This document shows positions 10,356-17,475 of a stretch of DNA of 37,297 bases, in pieces; the stretch's first letter is position 1, and each line of letters opens with the position of its first letter. The position numbers were made by a program, and so were the translations under genes. Location of the stretch: the NCBI GenBank assembly GCA_020442425.1, contig JAGRKB010000027.1, forward strand, positions 1-37,297, written 5' to 3'. Source of the DNA: Alphaproteobacteria bacterium (GTDB taxonomy: Bacteria; Pseudomonadota; Alphaproteobacteria; Micavibrionales; Micavibrionaceae). Below the pieces are notes generated by a model. It had not been told where the DNA came from and did not search any database. It worked only from the letters and a program-made list of their open reading frames with translations.

Positions 10356-11021
10356 CTAGGATTGAAATTGACCGTTTTTTAGAAAAGAAATTACAAGTCG
10401 GGCTGTCCGCCCGCGATAAATCATAAAAGTATGTGAGGCATTGATAACCATATGGTCTTTGAGATCAGGAAGCTTTGTGCTCTTAACAGAAACACGTCCG
10501 TCATGATCTCCCTTGATCCATATCGAGGCCAAAGGATAAAGCCATCGAGAAGTTCCTGCAATAGCCCCCGCTTCATAATAAAGGGGAGCTTGTAACGACT
10601 TTTGATGATGGGTCGTTAACTCTGCTCCCGCAGGGCCATACAGCTTGCGAAAAGGAATAAATTTCTGGAGAAAATCAGCAATCTCGCTGCCTCCATTAGG
10701 CGTTCCAAGCATCACAACCCGTCCGATTTTATCAGCAGGCAATTGATCTCGGTAGTTGTGAAGAGCGCGTCTAATCACAAGTCCACCCATAGAATGCCCG
10801 ACAAAATGGATTCTATCAAAATTTTGCAAAACATCAGGAGCTAAATACTTCGCGTAGAACCATTGAGCCAGATCATCAAGCGAGTGCTTGGTAGACGGAT
10901 AGCTGATTGCCTCGGCCTCAAACCCGCTTTTTCTCAAACGCTTTTCAAGAAAAAGCAAAGAGAAGCGATTAAGCGCAATCCCATGCAATAAGAAAACTTT
11001 TTCTCGACGCGGTTCAGACAC
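10356..11021 (-). CDS. Alpha/beta-hydrolase, lipase/esterase-like
   Basis: A 221-residue protein with a GTG start two bases after the upstream DUF2339 stop, suggesting translational coupling; GAGGATAA just upstream can serve as the RBS. It shows an oxyanion-hole HG (13-14), the nucleophile elbow GHSMGG (75-80, Ser77), TPNGGS after the next strand, an acid candidate in KGDHDGR (Asp172 or Asp174) and a catalytic His candidate in NASHTF (His197). The layout matches short PGAP1/lipase-like esterases. No signal peptide is evident, so it is probably cytoplasmic. It lies between a membrane protein and an LplT-Aas fusion, which makes a phospholipase, lysophospholipase or lipid-esterase role plausible, but the substrate is inferred from context only. 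Confidence 0.85.
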   Translation of the reverse strand: MSEPRREKVFLLHGIALNRFSLLFLEKRLRKSGFEAEAISYPSTKHSLDDLAQWFYAKYLAPDVLQNFDRIHFVGHSMGGLVIRRALHNYRDQLPADKIGRVVMLGTPNGGSEIADFLQKFIPFRKLYGPAGAELTTHHQKSLQAPLYYEAGAIAGTSRWLYPLASIWIKGDHDGRVSVKSTKLPDLKDHMVINASHTFMIYRGRTARLVISFLKNGQFQS

Positions 11022-11023
11022 TC

Positions 11024-13843
11024 TTATTTATCCTCGGATTTCACAGTCTCGTCAGGTTCAAGTTTGGACATATAGCGCGTATAAAACGTGCTCAGACCAA
11101 TAAGGCTAACCCCAAGTCCCAAGAACGAGAAGACTTTGAAGATCCCTGTCAAATTGGACGAGTCGATCAAAAAGACCTTGCCGATTGTCAGCGTAATAAA
11201 GATCATCGCAGCAATGCGAGCGCTCTTGTCTTGATCCTTGATTCCGTATGTCAGAAGACCAAGCCCTGTGATTAACCACGCCAGAGAATATAAGTACATT
11301 TCAACATTCCCGACAGATACGGTCGTTAGGATATTCGGAGAAAAACACTGGCGAATATTGAGTGTGACCAATAACAGCAAGAACAATAATGTAAATCCGC
11401 GATAAAGATGAGGAACAACAGGAACTCGGGTAAAACCGACTTTCTCTTTGAGTCCATAAAGACAAAGAGCCATCCCCAAGCCATAGACAAGAGTTATTCC
11501 ATTTAGCAAAACCAGTGACCCGACATGCTGGGAACCGTCAAAAGCAGGATTGTTTTGTAATAAATCAAAGAAGACAATCCTTAACAAGGCAAGTAAAATC
11601 AAGCTATTGGATAGAAAGCGCAAAGACGGGCGATAAATATCTAGTCCGCTTGCTCGCTTCATTAAAGCATGACCTCCAACTCCCAGCAGCGCAAGAATGA
11701 CTGTAAACTCTGCACGCTCGAAGAAACTAATGGAAACAGGAACAAAAGATTCACCTGAACCTTGCATAAACGCACCATTGCGAAGGATCATGTAAAAACC
11801 TCCAACCACAAAGAATAAGGCCAGCCCGCCCAGAATATTGGACATCGGAGCGTTTTGTTTACCGAACGTTACCTTTGGGATATGAAGCGCGTAGGCCAAA
11901 GCCAGAAATACACCGGGCAATAGATAAGAATTGAGAATATCAATGAGAGACGGAGCAAATCTATACGGCAGATAAATCGTCTTATCTGTAATGCCGGAAA
12001 GCATAATAGATATCCCATCACCAAGTCCTTCGGCAGATAGAACCAATACCAAGGCCAGCAAAGCATAGGCAATTTTAGGGAGAATATTGAGTTGCATTTT
12101 CCTGTGAATGCCGATCACGGCTGCAAATTCTGCGGCAAAGGCCAAAGGCAAATAAACTTCATCAAGAATAAGAGCCATCCCTAGTGAAAGGAAACTGGTA
12201 CATCCCAATGCATAATATGCAATGATGGATGTGGCATCCTCATGGGAACGGGAAACCCAAAGTCTGGCCTGAACAAGGCAGAACAGAGAAAGTCCGATCG
12301 CCAAAACACCCCATGGTGCAAAAGGAGACATATCGGATAACGAACCAAAATCTGCGCGAGCTATCAGGAAGAGAGTAAGAGAGGAAACAACTTGGACAAG
12401 GCTCCAGTATTTCGGTCTCACCTGCATCTTCGCCATAATCAGAGCAGGAAGGACGGCGTAAATGACAAACAGACTGGATAGAATAACCAGAGCACTTCCC
12501 TGATCATAAAGAACAGAGTCGGTATAAAATCCGTATGTCACGGCATCAATCGCAAATTTAACCCAAACTGCCGAACCGTAAAGTTTGGGGCGCAAGACAC
12601 TCAGCGCAACAATCGCCAGAGAGATAACCAAAGTAATCCCCCATTCAAATAGACCAAATCCGAACGTGCCTTGGGTTGCCAATAGCAGAAAGGAACTGAC
12701 CCCGATAGTAATGGCTGGCAATCGCGAAGCATTGGAGGCCTTATGGATAGCACAATCATCAATCTCACGAGATTGGAACAAATGAACGGCAAAGCTGCTC
12801 GCGCAAATACCAAGAAGAAACAAGGAAAGAATGGAAGGATCAAGAAATCCTCTATCATGTCCCCAAACAAGGAGAGACACGACCCACAAGACAACACCGA
12901 TGAGAGACAGATAAGAAATTGCAGACCAGTTGCGACGACTTCCCAAGAATTGAATAGAGGTAAACAGAACAAACAAATACCCCAAAAGACCCGTAACGTT
13001 TGGTTCTGAAGTAGAAAACAGAATAGGGGTTACAAATCCGCCGATCATCCCGAACAGAGCAACAGGAGCCCCCAATCGCAAAGAAAGAACAAGGGTTGCT
13101 CCAACAACGGCAACCATCCCTGTAAAGCCGGCCATCGAAGAAATGAAATGGTGAATATTGGCCGCAGAATAAAGACTAAAGCAAAGACTGACCAATCCCG
13201 CTCCTGCCAAACCTTGGGAAATGCGCAAGGCATTCGGGATTTTCTGGTTTTTAGATAAGAACAGGGATGAAGCAACCAGCCCCCCACCAAAAAGCATACC
13301 AAGAATTATTCGCGTCTCAGGCCCCAAAAGACCGGCATCATAAGAGAGTTTAACCAAAAAGAAGGCTGCAAACGCCAAAGAGACAGAACCGATCCACACA
13401 GAAAGACGTGTTGCAAAATTAAATTCCGCACTCTTTTTGGGAGAAGGGGTGTGTACAGCAGCAGAAGGTGGCAGTGATGCAGTAACAGAAGATTTTTCGA
13501 TATATTCATCTTCTTGCTCCTCATCAAAATATTCATACCCGACAGGCTGAGCTTCCGGAACATCTTCTTCTTGTAAAATCTGTTCAGAAATTTCTGTCTT
13601 CAGCGCCTCGCAAGGTTGAGAAACAGAAGTTTCCTGTACCTCATCCCCTATAGTAGAAGCTGGAGGGGAAATAGAATCCTTTTCTGCGAGCAGATCGTGG
13701 ATTTGCGTTTCAAGCACTTCTATGCGACGACGCAAGCGCCAATCATCCTGATGCGCTGCGTTGTGCCGGAACAAATTGATCCAGGGAAGAATAAAAGCGG
13801 CAATCCCGATAACACCCAAAATAAGAAACAGGAAAACTTCCAT
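11024..13843 (-). CDS. DUF2339 family polytopic membrane protein
   Basis: About 939 residues from the ATG at 13843 (a TTG three codons upstream at 13852 is possible). One N-terminal TM helix is followed by a short coiled coil (RRRIEVLETQIHDLLAEK), an acidic linker with EEEDEY-like runs, then more than twenty hydrophobic helices to the C-terminus and a charged tail. This architecture and length fit the DUF2339 family of predicted inner-membrane proteins, whose function is not established. It is the first gene of the operon with the esterase and LplT-Aas fusion, and it is transcribed away from the TetR gene across a shared palindromic control region. An envelope-lipid role is inferred from neighbours. 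Confidence 0.85.
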   Translation of the reverse strand: MEVFLFLILGVIGIAAFILPWINLFRHNAAHQDDWRLRRRIEVLETQIHDLLAEKDSISPPASTIGDEVQETSVSQPCEALKTEISEQILQEEDVPEAQPVGYEYFDEEQEDEYIEKSSVTASLPPSAAVHTPSPKKSAEFNFATRLSVWIGSVSLAFAAFFLVKLSYDAGLLGPETRIILGMLFGGGLVASSLFLSKNQKIPNALRISQGLAGAGLVSLCFSLYSAANIHHFISSMAGFTGMVAVVGATLVLSLRLGAPVALFGMIGGFVTPILFSTSEPNVTGLLGYLFVLFTSIQFLGSRRNWSAISYLSLIGVVLWVVSLLVWGHDRGFLDPSILSLFLLGICASSFAVHLFQSREIDDCAIHKASNASRLPAITIGVSSFLLLATQGTFGFGLFEWGITLVISLAIVALSVLRPKLYGSAVWVKFAIDAVTYGFYTDSVLYDQGSALVILSSLFVIYAVLPALIMAKMQVRPKYWSLVQVVSSLTLFLIARADFGSLSDMSPFAPWGVLAIGLSLFCLVQARLWVSRSHEDATSIIAYYALGCTSFLSLGMALILDEVYLPLAFAAEFAAVIGIHRKMQLNILPKIAYALLALVLVLSAEGLGDGISIMLSGITDKTIYLPYRFAPSLIDILNSYLLPGVFLALAYALHIPKVTFGKQNAPMSNILGGLALFFVVGGFYMILRNGAFMQGSGESFVPVSISFFERAEFTVILALLGVGGHALMKRASGLDIYRPSLRFLSNSLILLALLRIVFFDLLQNNPAFDGSQHVGSLVLLNGITLVYGLGMALCLYGLKEKVGFTRVPVVPHLYRGFTLLFLLLLVTLNIRQCFSPNILTTVSVGNVEMYLYSLAWLITGLGLLTYGIKDQDKSARIAAMIFITLTIGKVFLIDSSNLTGIFKVFSFLGLGVSLIGLSTFYTRYMSKLEPDETVKSEDK

Positions 13844-13865
13844 CGATAACAAACCCCAAAATTAT

Positions 13866-13931
13866 GAACATCGTTCAATATTTAGTATTGCACATCTAAA
13901 TGGTATATGCAATAAATATTGAACAATGTTC
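13866..13931. promoter_or_regulatory. Nested inverted repeat, probable TetR operator
   Basis: GAACATCGTTCAATATTT (13866-13883) faces AAATATTGAACAATGTTC (13914-13931) with 17 of 18 positions complementary. Inside these, TATTGCACAT and ATATGCAATA form a second, near-perfect pair. Each outer arm also holds a short dyad (GAAC-3nt-GTTC). The element sits midway between the divergent DUF2339 gene and the TetR gene, the usual location for an autoregulatory TetR operator. Binding is inferred. Confidence 0.7.
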
Positions 13932-13962
13932 AAAAAGGTAAAACAAAAGGCAAATAAGTACC

Positions 13963-14616
13963 ATGGCAAGACGGAAGGATCATACCAGAGAAGAGCTGAA
14001 AGCCCTAATCCTTCAGTCTGCTTGGCAAATAGTAGAAGAGCAAGGATTGCCGCAATTAACGGCGAGAAATATCGGCAAAGCCATCGGTTATGTACCGGGG
14101 ACAATCTATAATGTATTCCCATCAATGGAGATATTGCAGCTTCACTTAAATGGAATAACCCTCCAAAGACTTTCCGATCACCTTGAAAAATCATCAAAAG
14201 CAACGCAAGGCAAACCTTTGGAGAAAAGGCTGCAAACTTTGGCAAAAGCCTACTTAAATTTTGCAATGGAATTTCAACCACAATGGATGACTCTTTTTGC
14301 TCAGGATTTGTCGGAAATTAAAGACCGCGAGCAATGGTATAAGGATTTGATTAACAATATGTTTTCACCACTGGAATTGATTCTCACAGATGCACAAAAA
14401 AGTCCCGCCTCTGTCAGGAGGAAAGATCAAATTCGGAAAGACAGCCAGATACTATGGTCCTCTGTGCATGGAATTACCTACCTCTGGATGACAGGGAAAC
14501 TGCCCATCACAGATATAGAATCACAACAAAATAAGAAAAAAAATTCGCAGGATTGGGAATATATGGTCTCTCGCCTGATCAACACATATATCGCGCACTG
14601 GCAAAATGAAAAGTAA
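13963..14616 (+). CDS. TetR/AcrR family transcriptional regulator
   Basis: A 217-residue one-component repressor. The N-terminal helix-turn-helix spans about residues 10-60, with the recognition part around TARNIGKAIGYVPGTIYNVF. The helical C-terminal ligand-binding half resembles the WHG-type TetR C-domain (a PQWMTLFAQD-like segment). The start is ATG in CCATGG, with AAAAGG some distance upstream. It is divergent from the DUF2339-hydrolase-LplT/Aas operon across the 13866-13931 palindrome, so it most likely represses itself and that operon. The ligand is unknown; an acyl or lipid effector is a guess from context. Downstream is an AT-rich gene-poor region. Confidence 0.85.
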   Translation: MARRKDHTREELKALILQSAWQIVEEQGLPQLTARNIGKAIGYVPGTIYNVFPSMEILQLHLNGITLQRLSDHLEKSSKATQGKPLEKRLQTLAKAYLNFAMEFQPQWMTLFAQDLSEIKDREQWYKDLINNMFSPLELILTDAQKSPASVRRKDQIRKDSQILWSSVHGITYLWMTGKLPITDIESQQNKKKNSQDWEYMVSRLINTYIAHWQNEK

Positions 14617-14853
14617 AAAATGATTTAAAATCAATAAGTTCGTTGTGGCTTGGTCTTTTAGGATGCATTAGTTTATGCGAATTGATGAAAAAAGTCAAAA
14701 TATATATAAGAAAAAACACAAATCATTAATAATATATAAAAAATACTGATTTTATTGACAAAACATATATAACTCTGCTATTGATTATATATAGTAAAGC
14801 TCACGCAGAGCAGCATAAAAAAATACGACATATTCGTGGAATAGGAGACGGAC

Positions 14854-15042
14854 ATGCCTGTAAATGCAGCAAAAACCAAATGCGGAGCGGTAAAGAGTGT
14901 AAACAACATCAATCTAGCGAGCCACAGAGCAGCAGACCGGATGTCACATAAAATACAAGACTTGAGACAGCACGTCACAGACGTATGCGGCTTGTATTTA
15001 TTTCCCCATGAACGATTAATTTCAATCGCAGCCAATCCGTAA
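14854..15042 (+). CDS. Putative 62-residue small protein
   Basis: The ATG is preceded by a well-placed AGGAG (about 14843-14847), which is the main support. The product is basic, with two cysteines and two histidine-containing segments (ASHRAADRMSHKIQ), no TM helix and no recognised family. It lies upstream of the coiled-coil/AAA+ operon and could be cotranscribed with it. It may instead be a leader peptide or chance ORF. Confidence 0.35.
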   Translation: MPVNAAKTKCGAVKSVNNINLASHRAADRMSHKIQDLRQHVTDVCGLYLFPHERLISIAANP

Positions 15043-15263
15043 AGAACGGGTCCGGCACGAAGCGGGATTGATTAATCCCGATCGGATTAGAATTTCACAG
15101 ATATAGATACGCCCGAATTGTATCAAAACGATGGAAGAAAAAATACCAATCGTTGACAGGATCAGTGCGCTCTAATCAATAAAAATTAATCAAGAAAAAG
15201 AATTTCAATTCGTCCGCAATAACGGTCGAAGAGGATAAATATTGTCAAAAAAAGGAGATGAAA

Positions 15264-15296
15264 ATGACAAAAAAGATATCGATCAAAAGCGGATAA
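15264..15296 (+). CDS. Putative 10-codon leader peptide MTKKISIKSG
   Basis: A near-ideal AAAGGAGAT ribosome site (15251-15259) precedes the ATG at 15264, and the frame ends after ten codons at TAA. It is followed about 55 nt later by three hairpins and then the coiled-coil gene. The arrangement is like a translated leader of an attenuator, but the peptide is not rich in a single amino acid that would name the signal. Confidence 0.35.
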   Translation: MTKKISIKSG

Positions 15297-15351
15297 GTTT
15301 CTCCCCTAAACGATCATAAATCCCATGAAAACTAATCAATAGGACGGCATA

Positions 15352-15417
15352 GGCACAAACACAGTGTTTTGCCGACGGGAACCTATACCCGAAATTCACG
15401 CCTGCATGGTGTAGGCG
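15352..15417 (+). promoter_or_regulatory. Three consecutive hairpins in the leader of the coiled-coil gene
   Basis: GGCACAAAC...GTTTTGCC (15352-15373), CGGG...CCCG (15376-15391) and CGCCTGCA-TGG-TGTAGGCG (15399-15417) can fold one after another, ending about 25 nt before the AAAGGAA ribosome site of the 15455 gene. No U-run follows, so none is a simple terminator. It may be a translational or stability element, and it matches no riboswitch class I recognise. Confidence 0.4.
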
Positions 15418-15454
15418 CGAGAGGAAAACTCACACTAAAAAAAGGAAATTATAA

Positions 15455-17359
15455 ATGTCTAAACTAGCCGATAGATTAAAAAAAGCAGCAACCAATGACA
15501 CAGGTGTTGCGGTAGAAAAAGCAGCAGCAAAAGCAGCAGCAACGCTTCAACATACCACTGTTGAAACAGAAATTGTTCTTCGTACCGAAGCCGATATCAA
15601 AGATAACCCGATCTATAAAATACTGAATAATGAATCCGCTATGGATGACGCTCAGATTGTAGAAGCTCTGGGAAAATATCTGGCTCGCGACAAATCTGTA
15701 AGTAAAGAAGAAAACGATCTTAGAATCTCTCAATTTGCAGAGTTTAACCGATACTACCAAGATCAGATGGTCTCTCTTGCTCAAAAACTGGCAGAATTCT
15801 CTCATGATGACGCCTTGTCCATGTATGACGACACAGTAGAAGGAATCAAAGACAAGCTTGGCGCATTTAAAGGAGATATCGAACCGTTGGTTCGCGCACT
15901 AAAGGTAATCCGCGAAGCAGAAGCAGCAGGAAAAGATCCTCATGCCTTGATCGAAGAAGTCCAGAAAATGACCAGAGAGGAAGCGAGCTTGAAAGAACAA
16001 GTTGCTTATCTTGAAGTTGGTATCAACATGACAGATCTGGAACTTAATTCTCTGGAATCAACTTCCAAACGACTAAAACTTGATATTGAGCTGGCATCTG
16101 AAACTAAAAGTAAAAAAGAGGCTTTGGTTACGTCGCATGAAGAGAAAATCGCAGGCTATAATTCAAAGTTTCTTGGTGGATTACGATTCAAAGATGAAAT
16201 CATCAGTGAAGAATATCAGTTGAGATGGGCAAAAGAAGGAGTTGATCAATCTGAATCTGAAATAACAACGCTAACCAGTCGTTTGGATGAAACAGCCTCC
16301 GAAATGGCCGAAAAAGAGCGTGCAAAAGCAGGCTATACAATTGAACACAGTAACGCGTCATTAGAACTTGCTTCAGTATCATCAGCATTACAAGGAAATG
16401 CGGACTATATGGCGATCAGCAAATTGCTGGAAATCACCGGCAACGAGTACAAAGGAAAACGTGAAGGCCTGGTTGGAAATGCCCAGAAATTCATTGAAGA
16501 TGCTATTGTACAGTTTAATGGTTGTATTGATCGCTTTACAGCATTGGAAGGTGAAATTCAAACTTTCTCACATGCCGCACAAAATATTGTCGATAAGCAA
16601 TATTTGCTGATTGCCGGTGCTGAAAAAGCATATAAGGCCACGCAAGGTGAAATTGATCTAGATACAGCAGCAGAAGCGCGTCTGGCAGAAGAAGAAAAGG
16701 ATCTCGAGTTTCATTCTTCGGCACGAGAGAAGCTGATTACCGACATCAAAGATGGCAAGGTTTTCTTGAATACCTTCTTGCCAACCAGAGACTCTGTCGT
16801 GAATTTCCGCCAAATTTTGGCAAGTCGTGAGGCAGAATTTACAGCTCTGAGTGGATTGGTTCAAGGCAAGCGTCTGGATGCCGAAGAGCTTAGAACCAAC
16901 GGTGCTGTGGCTGTGGCCTCCCAATTGGTCATGACATTAAAGTCTTTGGAAGCAGCTGTTGCAGGTCAAAAAACCGATATGCTTCGTGACATGTTAGCAG
17001 ACTTTACAGCCTCCGCACGTCAGGCGACCGATCAGGTTCTAGGCGATCTGGTTAAGGATCAAAAAGGGCGCAATGATCGACTGGATCAAGCGATCACCGA
17101 ACTGGTGGATATGCAGGTCAAGATTGATGATTTCTCTGACGAATTATTGTCTGAACGCATCACAAGTGCGGGGTTAACCGAAGCCATCATCGAGGCAACA
17201 GATCGTGTCGTAAAATCCACAGAAGATCTGGCGAATACCGTCGCAGATGGTCGTCGCGAAGCCAAAGAGCAAGTCGGAAAAGTCGAGGCCTCAGGTATCG
17301 TCGATAGCTACGAAAAAGAGCGTCGCGCCTCAGCAGGGCCAGTTCCAAAAGTAGACTAA
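15455..17359 (+). CDS. Long coiled-coil protein, first gene of the AAA+ operon
   Basis: A 634-residue soluble protein starting at ATG 15455 after AAAGGAAATTATAA. There is no signal peptide or TM helix. Composition is acidic and strongly helical. Heptad-like coiled-coil character is clearest at about 165-310. A second helical bundle lies at about 340-620. Only one cysteine is seen (NGCIDRF, near 356). An alanine/lysine-rich N-terminus (VEKAAAKAAATLQ) precedes the body. The helical C-terminal half recalls TelA/toxic-anion-resistance proteins in general appearance, but I cannot assign it to that family. It is followed by a ClpB-like AAA+ gene and a membrane protein in the same orientation, so it may be the AAA+ protein's partner, scaffold or substrate. 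Function unknown. Confidence 0.8.
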   Translation: MSKLADRLKKAATNDTGVAVEKAAAKAAATLQHTTVETEIVLRTEADIKDNPIYKILNNESAMDDAQIVEALGKYLARDKSVSKEENDLRISQFAEFNRYYQDQMVSLAQKLAEFSHDDALSMYDDTVEGIKDKLGAFKGDIEPLVRALKVIREAEAAGKDPHALIEEVQKMTREEASLKEQVAYLEVGINMTDLELNSLESTSKRLKLDIELASETKSKKEALVTSHEEKIAGYNSKFLGGLRFKDEIISEEYQLRWAKEGVDQSESEITTLTSRLDETASEMAEKERAKAGYTIEHSNASLELASVSSALQGNADYMAISKLLEITGNEYKGKREGLVGNAQKFIEDAIVQFNGCIDRFTALEGEIQTFSHAAQNIVDKQYLLIAGAEKAYKATQGEIDLDTAAEARLAEEEKDLEFHSSAREKLITDIKDGKVFLNTFLPTRDSVVNFRQILASREAEFTALSGLVQGKRLDAEELRTNGAVAVASQLVMTLKSLEAAVAGQKTDMLRDMLADFTASARQATDQVLGDLVKDQKGRNDRLDQAITELVDMQVKIDDFSDELLSERITSAGLTEAIIEATDRVVKSTEDLANTVADGRREAKEQVGKVEASGIVDSYEKERRASAGPVPKVD

Positions 17360-17392
17360 GCAATAACCCAACAATCTTAAATCTAAATATTT

Positions 17393-17424
17393 GCAGGGCG
17401 GTAAGCATCCGTTCTCCGCCCTGC
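17393..17424 (+). other. Intercistronic hairpin between coiled-coil and AAA+ genes
   Basis: The perfect 9-bp GC-rich stem GCAGGGCGG (17393-17401) / CCGCCCTGC (17416-17424) has a 14-nt loop. The following bases (ATATCCTGATC) contain no U-run, so full termination is unlikely. It may stabilise the upstream mRNA or give partial polarity that sets more coiled-coil protein than AAA+ protein. Confidence 0.55.
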
Positions 17425-17475
17425 ATATCCTGATCACAGAAAAATGAAAAAGAATTCTAAGAGAAAGTAAAGATA

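Larger units (their letters stand above)
14617..15454 (+). other. AT-rich intergenic leader upstream of the coiled-coil/AAA+ operon
   Basis: This 838-bp stretch holds no long gene. The first part is extremely AT-rich. A consensus TTGACA lies at 14755-14760 with a poor -10 candidate TATTGA 18 nt later, and a second TTGACA at 15153-15158 has no clear -10. A dyad CGGGATT-GATT-AATCCCG is at 15063-15080. The decamer CTAATCAATA occurs twice (near 15173 and 15332). Two small ORFs with good ribosome sites and three consecutive hairpins are listed separately. Confidence 0.6.

Noticed and set aside
13862..14281. 139-codon minus-strand ORF across the TetR start and operator
   Set aside because: It covers the palindromic control region and is antisense to a good TetR gene.
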